This document shows, piece by piece, positions 19,959 to 33,000 of a stretch of DNA of 64,000 nucleotides. The first letter of the stretch is position 1. Each line of letters starts with the position of its first letter. The notes under the pieces were generated by a model. That model saw only the letters and a program-made list of their open reading frames with translations, was not told the origin of the DNA and searched no databases. This stretch comes from Entamoeba invadens IP1 (taxonomy: Eukaryota; Evosea; Mastigamoebida; Endamoebidae), in the NCBI RefSeq assembly GCF_000330505.1, contig NW_004443615.1, forward strand, positions 235,866 to 299,865, written 5' to 3'. The position numbers and the translations under genes were made by a program.

Positions 19959-22754
19959 TCAAGATCATTAATTGGGGTCAAACACAATTGATATCTTAGT
20001 GATAAAAAATAGACAACAAGTTGCTTTTTTGACCATACGGTTCTTTTTAATGTTGATTAAACTATTATTTTATTAATTATGATTAAAACCCGTTAATTTA
20101 ATGTTAATGAAATAAAATGTTTTATTGTTTATTAATAATCCCTATTGATAAATATTATATTTCATTAATTTATAGTAAATATAGTTATCCAGTAACTATT
20201 TTACTACTTTATTACTTTTTTGTTTATTGTTTATTGTTTGTGCCTTATCATCTATTTTTGATGGTTTTTGCTTATTTTTTTATCCTAATTTCCCGATATT
20301 TAACTATTAAATAATCTGTTAATATCAATATAATTATTTTCATTTTTTGATTTATCAAATTATCAACTCGAGGCAAATTTAAACTATTGCTACAATTTAC
20401 ATAATTATATTATTGATTATTTTAACCAATTAGAGTATAAAAGAATATTATTTTCAAAATGTATTTTTGCCAGAACTATTAACCCGGCAATAAAAACACT
20501 TGTGAACATTTTAATTGGTATTCTAATGATAAATCTTTACCAGTTTTTTATGTTTGCATTTATTATTCAATTTATCCACCCACTTGGCAAATAAAATTAC
20601 TAGAAAACATCTTCCATATTGTTTATTTGATGTTTCTTTCCACTATTATTAAATATGCCGAGTTTTAAAACTTTGTTTTCGTGTCCCTTTTTTTCGGCAT
20701 ACACATATTATTGCAACCATTTATTTGATATTTTGTTTTGATTTTTTACCAAAAAGTTTTGGAAAGAGTCAAACAAACAACGTTTTTGTAAAAAAAATGG
20801 CGACAACAAAAACCACTTGGAAACATTTTACTTTAGACACAACATGAAAACTTGACACTATTATAATGTTTGCCTGAAAAATTGGCAAATTTCAGAAAAA
20901 TGTAAAAAACTATGGGGGCAAACCGATATTCACAAAACCACTTGTGATAATTAATTCTTAATATTCCGATTAAAGTTGTTATAATTTTACATTAATTTAA
21001 AAAATGCCACACCAATTGAGTTTTTTCAAACACAACAAACGGCACACATTCATTGCGCTGATGCTTGAGAGTGAAATAATCAAATGATGGTTTGTGACCC
21101 ACATCAAAACATTGTGGATATATATTTGAAAATATCAGATTTGGTTTTGGCCGACAAATGCACTTTTGAAAAAATGAGGTATTGGTTAAGTGTGTGGATG
21201 TAATAAAGGTGCAGTGATTATAATGGTGAAATATAAATTATTGAGCGTTATAAAACAATATAAAAAATGTATTAATGTTGACTTTGTTTGGTGGTGTTAC
21301 ATAGCCAACAAGGTGTATTCAAGTTATGAACCCAATAAATGGGACTAAAAAAGAAAAAAAATCAGACAAAGGGTGTTGAACAAAGGTTCAGTCGTGGGTT
21401 TGAGTCTTAACTTTATGTTTTTTTGTTAAATAACATTTCATAATTACAAAATTTCACCAAAACTAAGCGTAAAAACAACTGTCGTTTGAATAGTTTTAAT
21501 TTTTTATTTTTAGAAATAATTTGTTTTTTTTAAATTATTTGATTAAGTCTTTTTATAGCCTCGACAAACAACCATTTCATATTACCAAAAAATATTTTAA
21601 TAACAAACAAAGTCAAAAGGCAAAATAAAAAGGTTAAAGGAAAGTGGTCTTTCTATTTTTAAGTTAAATTGACCCTTAAAATAGAAATTATTCAAAAAAA
21701 TTGAACTATACATAAAATAATAATTATATTAAAAAAGAACCATTTATTTTTTCCAAGTGGTTTTATTCCACAAGTGGTTTTTTTCGCTGAATATATAAAC
21801 TGTTTTCCAAAACTCTGTACCGTTTCCAAAATTTATAAAAACCCTTTGTCCTAATTTCCCGTTATTTACTATTTTTTATTTGTTTTATTTTTTATTTTCC
21901 TATTTGTTGAACCAACAACGGTACACAGTTTAAAACCCTTAAAATTCAATACAATTTCAATTATTGAACAAAAAATCGGGAAATCACACAAATATTGGGT
22001 AAATCTTCCCCGATTTTCCAGGTTCGTTATTTGGTCAGTGGTTTATTTTGTGACTAAACGTGAGTAAAATTCTATCTTTCAAATAAACATAAGATAAACG
22101 ATAATATAACAATAAACTAATGATGTAATGAAGGACATTATTGCATCAAATAATGCAACACTTTAATTAATAATAATTTATTGTTTATTTCAACAATTAA
22201 AAAAGTAATCGATAACATAAAACAAACATTTAAACAATCAAGGTTATTAATCAAAAGAGTCTTAAATGAAATAAACAGTTCAAAAATTTAAAAAACTTTT
22301 CAATTGTATAGCCTTAACCAATTTATCTTCTCTCAATGCTTGTTTTACTCATTGGTACTTTTCATTTTTATCCAGAACACGACTTGGTGATTCTGTAAAC
22401 ATGGACATTTAATTATAAAGTTGTGTTTTATGTTTTTGGCAAAATTTGTGTTATGGTAATCAAATTTTTGATCCCAAGTTTGTTTTTTATATTTTTCAAG
22501 TAAATTTTTGGTGCAAGATTTATTTGTCAAGTAAAATTTAAAAAAGTCAGGTTCGTTACCTTGTTTTTTTCGAGTAAATATTTATAACAAAAAATGAGGG
22601 TTAAGCAAAGGAAAAATAATTAGAAATTATTTGTCTAAAAAATCGGGGCATCCCAGTACAGAGTTTTGAAAAACAGTTTATTTGGAATAAAAATTCAAAA
22701 AATAAATAATTACTCACTACTATATATAACTTTGCCGCCTTGCATTTAATTTAA
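19959..22754. other. Long AT-rich region without genes
   Basis: No supportable coding sequence; the open frames at 20117-20314 and 22345-22530 have low-complexity products. Several copies of a CCACTTG/CAAGTGG core occur (about 20808-20820, 20938-20946, 21751-21780), some inverted relative to each other. A phrase like CCTAATTTCCCG recurs near 20283 and 21850. These may be remnants of small non-autonomous elements, but no clear boundaries are visible. Confidence 0.45.
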
Positions 22755-22850
22755 TGAAATAATGCAATAATCTGCCTCATCATCAGAACTCGAAAAATAA
22801 AACAAATTTTCAAACAGTCAAGTTATCACCATTGGAAACCTAAGATTCAG
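22755..22850 (+). pseudogene. Degenerate actin fragment (later part of the gene, out of order)
   Basis: The stretch from about 22768 (ATCTGCCTCATCATCAGAAC) to 22847 aligns base for base, with small losses and substitutions, to the intact-looking actin segment at 25036-25153 (residues around [12 protein letters not shown] to CPEALFQPS). It carries stops and indels. It is directly followed by actin sequence that belongs upstream of it in a normal gene, so the locus is a rearranged mosaic. Confidence 0.75.
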
Positions 22851-25318
22851 ATGACCAAAAGCACTCTTCCAGCCATCTTAATCTATGAAGGTTTCTCACT
22901 CCCACATGCCATCCTCGGAATTGATCTTGCTGGTCGTGATCTTACTGACTACCTCATGAAGATCTTGACTGAAAGAGGATAGAGTACCATGAAAAATCAC
23001 TGCGAATTGTTTTTGAGCCAAAAATAATGTTATTAAGGGGGTTTAAACCATTTTTGATTTTAATTTTTATGTTATTTAAGGCTGTTAAAATGAAAAACGA
23101 TAATTTTGTTCTAAAAAATCTTTTGAGGCTAAGTCAACAGATTGTGCTAAGAGGAAAAATGACGTTTTTATATACTTTTTATGAGGGTTTTGTTTTTTTT
23201 ATCTAATTGAAAAACAAAATGTATTTATTTTTATATTACAAAAAGACAAATTCTAAATTATAGTTTTGAATATCCAAAAATTATTTTATCAAGAAAAAAT
23301 GTGTTTTGATATTTTCAAAATGTGAATAAATGTGTCAATAATTGATATTGATTTATCCGTTACATCAATTTATGAAATATAATTTTATTGAACAGTCGAT
23401 ATCTCTGACAAAATATGAACACATTTTAACAATAAAGTTTTGCAAAATAATGTATTATTGTTAAAGATTAAAAATACAAATAAAAAATCGTCTTTGTAAT
23501 TTTATTTTCCAAATAATCACTTGACAATATAATATCATTCTGATGTATAAAGTGAATTCCTTGGTTGATTTTATAATGATTTGTTATTTGAAAAATCATT
23601 ACTCAATGTCTTGTATATGTTTTATGAAAGTCGTTGATTTTTCGATTAAAAATTTAAAGAAAGAATCTAACCCGTCACACCGTGACACAAAAAATGGTTC
23701 AAAAACAAAATGAATAAACAAATAATGATGTATTTAATAGCAACATCTGTAATATATAAACTGTTCAGTAAATATTTGACATGTTGGTTGTATGATCACT
23801 GTCTATTTTGATTGTAAAATGATGTGAAAATACATTCACAATTCACATTAAATAAAACAAACAATGAACTATTATTATAGTATAAATATAATTAAAATAT
23901 AATAAACAACAAACAAGTGAAATAGTTAATCAACATGTATTTTTAATTAACATCAACATAACAATTACTAAAATTTATAATAAAAAAACAATAAATTATA
24001 ATTTATTTTTTAAATGTGAAACCATATTTTAATAATTATTATCATATAATTAAACTAGTCTATTAATTATAAATAATTTTATTATAAATTATCATTATTT
24101 TAAAAGGGTTAATACACCAGAACTCCAAACAACTCAATTCTTTCATTTCAACAAATTATTTAAAATTTTAACAGGTGTGATTAAATAATTATACCCGACA
24201 ACACGGTCAGGATTTTTTATTCATTTCCCGATTGTTTAAAAGAAATCAAAGAGACAAATAGTTACAAATCGTGTTTAAGATAAAAAATCTTAACCATGTC
24301 GACAAGTCCACGCTCGTTAACCGTTTGTTATCATCAAATATATTTATTTTTTTATTAATTTATTAATGTGATATGTTCATAACACGTTTTTGTATTATAT
24401 CTGTATTCACTTTATTGTAATTGTTGTTTTAATAATAATATAAATGTTGATACGATTATTCCATCTAAAATTATTCGAGTTTATATTACTCTGCATTTTT
24501 ATATATATAATTATAACGATAAAATATATTGTTTTTAATGATAAATTGTGTTTATTTAATAAAAGTTAATAATTTGAATATTCCCAGCAAAAAAAAGACT
24601 AGCTGAAGAAAAATCAAATGGCGTTTTATAAAAACTAAAGAGTGGACAATTAATTCAAACATACGATGTCCTAACTTATTCTTTTTTGTTATTATGTTTT
24701 GATGTATTGTTTCGTGTTATAAGTTATAAATTGTTAAAATTTATAAAATAAAAACCAATACCTAGTTTGAGTTGTTTGGAATGTTCGTTTTTAAGAATTT
24801 ACTATTGTTTTAATTGATAGCCATATTATATAACATTTTTACAAAGTAAATTATTTTTTATGTTTTATAAGCAACAATAACATTATTTTTGGCCCAATAA
24901 CAATTCGCAGTAATATTTCACGTAGCAGTGATTTTTCACGGTACTCTACTCATTCACCACAACTGCTGAAAGAGAAATTGTCAGAGACATCAAGGAGAAG
25001 CTCTGCTACGTCGCTCTTGACTTCAACGAAAAAATGCAAAAATCTGCCTCATCATCAGAACTCGAGAAGTCATACGAACTTCCAGATGGTCAAGTCATCA
25101 CAATCGGAAACGAGAGATTCAGATGCCCAGAAGCACTCTTTCAGCCATCATTCCTTGTTATGGAAGCATCAGGTATCCACGAGACAACTCACAACTCAAT
25201 CATGAAATGTGATGTCGATATCAGAAAGGACTTGTACGGAAACATCATCTTGTCTGGTGGAAAATCAATGTACCCAGGCATCAAACCAATGGCACAAAAT
25301 GGAGGTGGTTGTAGATGA
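22846..25318 (+). pseudogene. Actin pseudogene split by a transposon
   Basis: 22849-22981 encodes [19 protein letters not shown]..., the actin segment around residues 165-196, ending at TERG plus the first two bases of the next Tyr codon. The frame resumes at 24947 (TAC TCA TTC ACC ACA) as [26 protein letters not shown] and runs in frame to the [10 protein letters not shown] region. There it leaves the actin sequence and stops (TGA 25316-25318). The first 160 and last 70 or so codons of actin are missing. The resumed part is very close to a normal actin, so inactivation or copying is probably recent. A 1965-bp element separates the halves. Confidence 0.9.
22982..24946. mobile_element. 1965-bp Tc1/mariner-type non-autonomous element in the actin pseudogene
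   Basis: Flanked by a TA duplication (22980-22981 and 24947-24948) within an actin Tyr codon; removing the element restores the reading frame exactly. The ends are inverted repeats starting GAGTACCRTGAAAAATCACTG. The right copy carries about 18 extra bases near 24911-24928, after which the match resumes (CGAATTGTTWTTGRGCCAAAAATAATG). There is no open frame over 60 codons inside, so it depends on a transposase made elsewhere. TA target and inverted ends point to the Tc1/mariner/pogo superfamily. Confidence 0.88.
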
Positions 25319-26121
25319 GAAACGAATAAGCATAATCAAGGCTGTTTATTTTTGGCTCAATTTAATTATATTTGTGTGAGTCTTCATTTGGTTTAGTTTT
25401 AATAATTATTGTTATGATCAGTCATAAAATATATAATAATTTATTATTAATCATATAATTCACAAGTTGATTAATTATAGTTTATTTATAATTAAAATTA
25501 CTTACAATTTGTTATACTTTTGTCACGCATTGAATAATGTATCCAAAACTGCTATTTTTCTCGACTTAAATTGATGTTTTATAGCGTTGTTTTACCATAA
25601 AAGATTATTATTTTTATGTTATTGTTGTGTCAGTTGAATAACTAACAGAATTAATAGTAATGATGATGGGTTTATATCGTAATATTTTGTTGTTATTTGG
25701 TTCTCTAAGTTTTTTTAGTTTGAGTGGAATCCATTTTTTATTTCAACAACAATTTTTTTGTTATGTTATTATGAACTAATCTCATTGGTTATATATAACC
25801 CACATTCTTGCACACTTTTTTGTGTTTTTATTTGTTTTTAAAAAAATTACATATCTGTTAATATTATTTAATCAATTTTTATTGACATTTTTATTTGTTA
25901 ATGAAAACAGTTTGTTTTCGTATTATTTATATTACTGATATTAATTTGTTAAATTATATATTTTATTGATTGAATAACGAATCGTTAACAAAACCCAATT
26001 AATTTGAGTTTATGAATGATGGAATGTTTTATAAATAATTCAAAAGTTTGAATTAAATTGAACTGTTTTATCAAAAAAGTCAAAAATCATTCTAAATTGT
26101 TCATGAAAAGTCACCATTATA
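25319..26121. other. AT-rich spacer
   Basis: No gene, tRNA or repeat that I can support between the actin pseudogene and the next inverted-repeat element. Confidence 0.5.
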
Positions 26122-27458
26122 CAGTAGAGAGCGTTTTAGTTTCTTAAAAAACGGGTTTAATTCTTTACAATTCAGTTTGTTTCTTTGTCTTTTTTTTAAA
26201 TTCCAGTTTCATCTTTTTAAATTCCATTCATTCTTTTTATATTTCCATTTGTATTTTTAACAATTCTTTTTATTTCATCACTTTCCCACATTTTCAGGAC
26301 AATCACACTCATTTTTTGTCATTTCTTTCTATTTCACAAACTTTCTCAAGTGTATTTTTAAAGTTTCTTGTCTCAATTTTATTTCTTTTCGTTTCAAAAA
26401 ATCGAAAAAAATCCAATTACGATAATAATATAATATTTAAACAAAATATTAAATACGTATTCATATGACTCTTGAATATATTGATTCCAGAGAACAATTT
26501 GTACAATCTCAGTACATAGAAAACTCTTCCGAACCAAGGGAAGGTACTGTCGCTAATGTGGAACCAACACATCCGTTTATACCACCTCTCCAACTTACAC
26601 ACCAAAGAAGACCAAGAACAAGCACCAGAATGACTACTGAAAAGCGACCATATGTGAGGGTCTCTCTTAGTGCCAAAAGAAAATTAATATCCGAATTCAG
26701 AATACATGGAGATGACGAGAACCCAACATATTATTCAACTACTGTTGGGATCAATATTGTTAACATCAACAAACTACTTGGTCTACTCAGGAAAGGCAAA
26801 TCAATTCTTCCATAGAATCACTTTAAAAGAAAGTCTAGAGTTGAGCCATTTCAAAAATTAGTCACAAAAGTTTATGAATATGACCCAACACTATCAATAA
26901 CCAAATCAGAAGTGTGGCTCGAACTGCAATGGAAATAGAGAACACCATAAGTATTGAACAAGTCGAAGACATCAATGAAGAAACAATTTCGGGAATTTTA
27001 AATAACACAGCGAATATACCACAAAGAAAAGAAGAAGAAACTCTCCTTTTAAATGATTTCGTTCAACACACTTTCCCCTCCCAAATGAAGAAATTAGAAC
27101 AATGGAACTCTGCAGGACAGAAATATGGAGTAAAACTACTGCCAGAGATAATCTTTAATTGACTCATTCGGTTGTAATTTTTTTGAAACGAAAAGAAATA
27201 AAATTGAGACAAGAAACTTTAAAAATACACTTGAGAAAGTTTGTGAAATAGAAAGAAATGACAAAAAATGAGTGTGATTGTCCTGAAAATGTGGGAAAGT
27301 GATGAAATAAAAAGAATTGTTAAAAATACAAATGGAAATATAAAAAGAATGAATGGAATTTAAAAAGATGAAACTGGAATTTAAAAAAAAGACAAAGAAA
27401 CAAACTGAATTGTAAAGAATTAAACCCGTTTTTTAAGAAACTAAAACGCTCTCTACTG
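26122..27458. mobile_element. 1337-bp Tc1/mariner-type element with 280-bp inverted repeats
   Basis: Terminal repeats 26122-26401 and 27179-27458 are nearly identical over 280 bp, begin CAGTAGAGAGCG and are flanked by TA on both sides (26120-26121, 27459-27460). The CAGT start and TA duplication are typical of Tc1/mariner-like elements. The near identity of the arms indicates recent insertion or strong conservation. The short interior holds only transposase-like debris and no catalytic domain, so it is non-autonomous. Confidence 0.9.
26465..27162 (+). pseudogene. Remnant inside the 280-bp-TIR element, helix-turn-helix-like
   Basis: Frame 26465-26815 (116 aa) contains SLSAKRKLISEFRIHG...YYSTTVGINIVNINKLL, resembling the N-terminal helix-turn-helix of Tc1/mariner transposases. 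It stops at TAG 26813-26815, but the phase stays open to about 26937. A second frame, 26914-27162, gives an acidic helical piece (EIENTISIEQVEDINEET). No DDE region follows. It is probably an internally deleted transposase gene, but an unrelated captured gene cannot be excluded. Confidence 0.5.
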
Positions 27459-27874
27459 TATTCATTTTTTTGGAAAAGTGAAATTATTTTTTTTCAAAAT
27501 TTATTTTTCAAAAAAACAAAAAAAGTATTTTTAGTCAGTCGTCTAAGGGTTAATCATTTTTTCTCATTTTGTCCATGTTTTTTTTGAAAAGGTATTGCCA
27601 CGTAAGCCAGTGCAAGTTTGTCGCAAGTCTTTTTTAGTTTTATTTTTTTAAATAATTTTTAAATAATTATATTTATAATATCCTTTTTTAGGCTTATATA
27701 TCTTTTCCCGTGAGTTAGGAACATTTTTATTAAAAATTGACAATAAATAAAATTAATGGAATAAATAAGGTTTATGGAGAGACTTTACTATAAAGACGAG
27801 TTTTGTAAAAGTCAACAATTATGAGAAAGAAAGAAGAAAAAATGGTTTAACAAGTAACTGGTTTGAATGAGTGA
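27459..27874. other. AT-rich spacer
   Basis: No gene seen. It probably includes the 3' flank and poly(A) region of the leftward PH-domain gene that ends at 27875. Confidence 0.5.
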
Positions 27875-29385
27875 TTAACGCGATTCTGTGCCGAGGTTGT
27901 AGTGGACGAGGACGTCTGCGCCCTCTTTGTAGACGTCGTACCCATACCCTTGGTTAAGGTACGTGTACTCGACGAAGAGTGGAGTTGTTCCGAGTGTACT
28001 CATGATATCGTTGTGTAGTGCGATTTGTGTTTCTTTAACGTCGCCCATACTGCTCAAGAATTGTAAGATCAAGTCCTGTTTTGGTGAAGGCACCAAGACG
28101 CTGATTTTTACGAACCCATCACTTGAGACAATTACGCACAAATAGAAGTATGTGTAGACTGGTGGGAGATTGACAAGTGTATCTGAAATGTTTGTTGCAA
28201 TTGGTGGGAATCCAAAAGTTGAGAAAGCCGAGTTAACCTTTTCCATTCGTGTACTAACAACGCCATCAAGCTTAAATCTGAATTCAGACTGTCGTGGTGG
28301 AGTAGCACCCATGTCTCGTCCAATTTGGCACATATAATTCAGTCCATGTTCCTTTGCCCAATTGATTAATCGTTCCGAATGTTCACATTTGTCAGCCGTA
28401 TCTCTAATGATATCACATGACAATTCACCTTTGAAAAACCACCCACCATCCATGCCATTCATCACACTCATGTCAATCCATGACCCAATTTCACTTGGAT
28501 TAATTTGACACCCAAGACTGTTTAAATGATCTATCTCTTCATCTGGTGCACCAACATTCCAAAAGAAATCCACCATATTTTGAATCAATGCACCTTGTGG
28601 GCCATACACTCGCCACGACAACTTGTCGGTGTTTCCTGAAACAACAAGCATATATTGAATCGATTGTCCAGGCTCAAGCGCATCAGGTTGTGGTGTCGAA
28701 TCCATCCAATATTTCCAAAATTCAACTACATTCTCTCCTTCAGCTTGTAACCATGGGATCTTTGCTTTCACTTTCGCTATATTCTTTCTGCCATCACATT
28801 TCGCCTGTAACGCTCCTTGAATCGATACACTCGTTGTGTTTTGTGTCACTGGCGCCGTTGCAACAACAGGCGCTTGTGGCGCTGCACTCGCTGAATTTTG
28901 TGGTGCATTTGGCGTAGACACATTAGTTTGTGTTGTTACAGCAGGTGCTGTCGGTGTTGTCTTCGTGAGTGCTTTCCGTACCGCATTGAAAAATGATTCA
29001 TGATCGATCGAATTTTCAGTCACTATGAAAAATACTCGTGGGCCTCTACTCATCACTCTTCTGTTCTATCCGTTCGAAAAATCACTCTATTCTTCTATTA
29101 TATATAACTTCCTATAACAAACTTCAAGTTCCGAGAATTGATCGAAAACATAAACTTCTTGTTCTCACTAACATCTTTTGTTTCCGTTCCAGGTATTAAC
29201 TCTATAAACCCTTTCGCTGACGTCGCCGTCTTCGACGCAAAATACCACAACCGATTCTCTTTCAACACAAACCAGCGCTTCTTCCACGTCTTCACTGCTC
29301 CTCCTTGTTTCTTCCCCCACCCTTCATACAGGTTTGGCCTTAAACTCTCTACTGATACATGTAAACTCTCTTGGTCTTCCGCCAT
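27875..29385 (-). CDS. PH-domain protein with Ala/Pro linker, two exons
   Basis: Exon 1 is 29385-29123 and exon 2 is 29045-27875, separated by a 77-nt intron (29046-29122) with GTTTGT at its 5' end and TAG at its 3' end. Splicing gives 477 aa in one frame. Residues about 17-115 form a PH domain (LYEGWGKKQGG..KTWKKRWFVLKENRLWYF...), whose last strand and C-terminal helix (RVFFIVTEN..ESFFNAVRKAL) lie in exon 2, which supports this splice. An Ala/Pro/Thr-rich linker follows, and then a 280-residue C-terminal region with no domain I recognise (contains WFFKGELSCDIIRDTADKC). PH domains bind phosphoinositides, so membrane signalling is likely. It is the only host-type gene within the mobile-element zone. 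Confidence 0.82.
29046..29122 (-). other. Intron of the PH-domain gene
   Basis: 77 nt, GTTTGT...AGTAG. Joining the flanks restores the expected end of the PH domain across the junction (NLK then GPRVFFI). Confidence 0.75.
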
Positions 29386-30087
29386 CTATCGATCTTGTTC
29401 CATTCCAAGTTGTTCCCGTTTTTCGAGTTTTCGAGAACTTGAAAACTCACCTTATAAAGTTTACTTTTTTTACTCTTTTTTAGTTGGTGTCAAAACTTTT
29501 GTTATTATAAATAGTAATTTCTTTTTAATTTATTATTTAAGTTGTTTATTTTTTTGATGGAAGAAAAAATATTTAAGCATTATTTAATATCAAAATAAAT
29601 TAATAAAATTGTTAAAAAAAACTATATAGTAATTATTTTTTTTGTTGTTTGTATTTACCACAATTTGATTGCATTTGCCATAATCACTTGTTATTTACAT
29701 AACAAAACGGCAAATTATTAATTATTTTCAAAAAATTTTTATTTTATACTATTAAAATTATTTTGATAATTGTTCGTGGTTTTTACAATTTAGAACAATT
29801 AAAATTATAATTTCAACAAAACTTTTCTTATCTTAAATTATAGTTTAATATTAATATCTTTGAAGCATTTTTTTTTATATAAAAATTTATAAAAAATAAA
29901 ATAAAAGTTATTAATACTGTTATTAATTTTTTCCATTTATCAACTGAAAATTAATAATTGTCTTTCTATAATCAAATAATATTATTTAAATTATCATAAT
30001 TAATTATTTTTATTTTATAAATTTAATTATGCTTTCATACAGTGATATTAACTAATAATAAAAAACTTAAATTAAAAAATTTAATTA
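29386..30087. other. AT-rich spacer
   Basis: No gene. It contains the upstream region of the PH-domain gene; an open frame at 29138-29557 on the plus strand is an antisense shadow extended into it. Confidence 0.5.
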
Positions 30088-33000
30088 AAGTGCATCACAA
30101 AATGGTCGACCACCATAAAATTGTCGTACGGCTTTTAAAACAATTTATTTACACAAAAGATTCAATTTGAAAAATGATTTTTCTGATGAATTTTCTTGAA
30201 TACTCACCGAAGTAATAGAATGTTAAGAACACTTCGATGGTTAAATGTGTATTTCTTACATCAAACAAAAATACAATATTAATAAGTATTAGTTATTAAC
30301 TTATTATTTATAGTTTAAAATGATCAATAAAACCATCTAAAATAACCACACAATTAATTTAAGTTGTTCCCACTGATTCTCTTTTCATAACGGTTCTCCA
30401 CATCTTGGATTTGAACCGAAAGACGACCTGTAAAATGTTCTGTTACCACTGAATATGGTTCATTCATGAATTCTCTAATATGGCGCGCATGTTCCTTTTT
30501 ATAATACATTCTGTACTCATGTTCATCCTTTGTTGTTTCCTTGTCTGACGCAATTTGTGTTTTAACAAACCCACAGATATAAAATGCAGAAATGATGTTT
30601 TTTGAAATCGCCGCTTTGTGGAAAGAAGAAACAATAGCGACAATTTGTTTGGTCAAGCTGCTGGTCCTGATTTCTTCGATGGTCGATGGTCTTAAACCTT
30701 TGGAACTAAACAAGTAATCTATTGTTTCTCTTTTGCCACTTTTAACTTTTTTCTTGATCTCAACAACTTCGTCACTTTTCAGAATGAGTTCATTTCCAAT
30801 TTTTTCCTTTGCTGCGTTTTGCACTTCTTTATATCTGATCAATTTCTGTTGGTAATTTTTAGTATTTATGATGCATTTATAATAGTTTAATTATCATGGA
30901 AAAGCTATAAAAAATATTAAAATAATAAACAATAATAGTTTCCTTAAAAAAGCAGATCAAATGGTATTCAATAATGGACTTAAAACATATAAAAACAAAC
31001 CTTTTGTGCTCCAAAAATAACAACATCAAGTGGTTGACTAAGATGGCTACTATGAGGACACAAATAAAGTTCACCAATTTTATTTTTCATAAACCATTCA
31101 TGACACTCATTTTGTAAATGTGCTCCAAAGTTATCTTGAATAATGACAGCCCATTCGTTTTTATACAACTTTCTTCTGTTTTCCAAATCAGGTCCCAAGA
31201 CATATTTTTGCCATAATTTATATATTTTGTGATCAACAAAGCCATTTTCCTGATATACGATGACAATGTTGTCAGAATCAACATACTCGTTAATTTCATT
31301 GTCAATAGTTTTTCGAGATACAACTATTAACGGTTTCAAGGTGGTGCCATCTCCATATATGCCTGCCAATAATGTGACCCGTCTGATTGATCTATCAACT
31401 TGATAGTAACTTCTAAAAGGAAGATTTGCATCTATCAAACTATGAGCACCTTTTTCGTCAGTGTAGGGTATAAACCCGCTCTCATCAATATTTAGTATCA
31501 AAGATGGAATCACTCCATTTAAATGCACACATCTAGAACCAGCATACTGAATTGAATTGTTAAGTAATTGATGTGCACGCTCTTCGTATTCTAAAAGCAG
31601 GTCTTTGTTTAACTGAGCGCGTTCCTGTTCTTGTGGTTGAATGTGTTTTGTTGATAATCCTTCTTTAGATAAATGATTTAATATTGTTTGTTTACACAAT
31701 CTTTTTCCAATTGTGGTTTCCACAAAATCTACAAGTGTGGTTAGTGTAACGGGGTCTGATGTATTTTGTTTTTCTCTGATTTTGTTCGCGATTACTAACA
31801 CTTCCATTTCTGTTAACATACTTTTTCTGCCAATTTTAGATGACATACCGCCATATTTCTCGTTATCAATCACTGTTGTTTTTGGAACTCCAAAAAAATC
31901 AGCTTTTCTTTGAGCTGAAATTTTTGGTATTCCATTGTCTTGAGAATTAACAATTTTCAATTGTTCAAACAAATAAGTACAACTCAATAATGCTTGAAAA
32001 TTTTCAAGAACAATAGATAGAAGTTTATCTGTATGTTGTCTTCTTTTGTAAATTTTGATTGCTTCAACGTTGAGTTTTTTTGAAGCCAGCCTTCTTAAGG
32101 GTTTAGACTTTAAAGGTTTCATTTGTTTTTTTTTAGTTTTTTATTATGATAATCAACAATAGTTTTAAACAAATGCAAAAATACAAAGTGTACTAAAAAA
32201 CCACTTTTCTCTTCCATTTCATTTTTTCTATTTTTTGTGGTTTTAAATGATAAAATTATAACAAAAAGTTTAAATGTTTTTTTTCTTCAGACAAAAATAC
32301 CTTATCAAACAGTACCATACCGGATATTATATCGTTATTGATAATTTATTATTAAACAATAAAGCTGTTTTAATCAATAATGTTTTAATAATTTTAATAA
32401 AATTAATTATTATTCAATTTAACAAATTATTCACAAAAAATAAAAAAACCAAAAATTGTTTCGTTGAACAACAACTTGATTATCTATAATACTAATAGTT
32501 TATCACAGATGCCACTGAAACAAACTATGATCAAGTCCTCATTCATAACACTTGTGTATGTCTTTTATTAATTTTAATTGACTTTTGATAAAAACATCAA
32601 AAAACGAACTTTAAAAAATAATATAAGTTCGTTTTTTATATTGAATATACACAGTTGAGTTTAGAAATCTTAATATTCAAATGATTCATTTAATATAATA
32701 AGACAATTGACAGAAAAATAATTGTACAGTCAACACGGTATATCAAAGATAAGATGGTACGTATTGTGCTCTATTTTTACGAACATTAAATGAATAAACC
32801 AAGTTCAATAATTATCAACTGTTAATAAAACTATAAAAACTATATTTTACTATTTATGACAAAACAAAGATAAATAACAACATTGTCAATAACAAAAATC
32901 AATTTCAGAATAACGATTCGAATTTAATCAATAAAAAAATCATTTATGAAAATATCTTCGTAAAGAAAAGTCAAAAAGAACAAAACAGAACAAAAAGTCC

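Noticed and set aside
21360..21420. tRNA-like T-arm (GGTTCAGTCGTGGGTTTGAGTC)
   Set aside because: No acceptor stem or anticodon arm can be paired around it.
24978..25205. Second ORF in the actin pseudogene in another frame
   Set aside because: Shadow of the actin frame; Ser/His-rich product without meaning.
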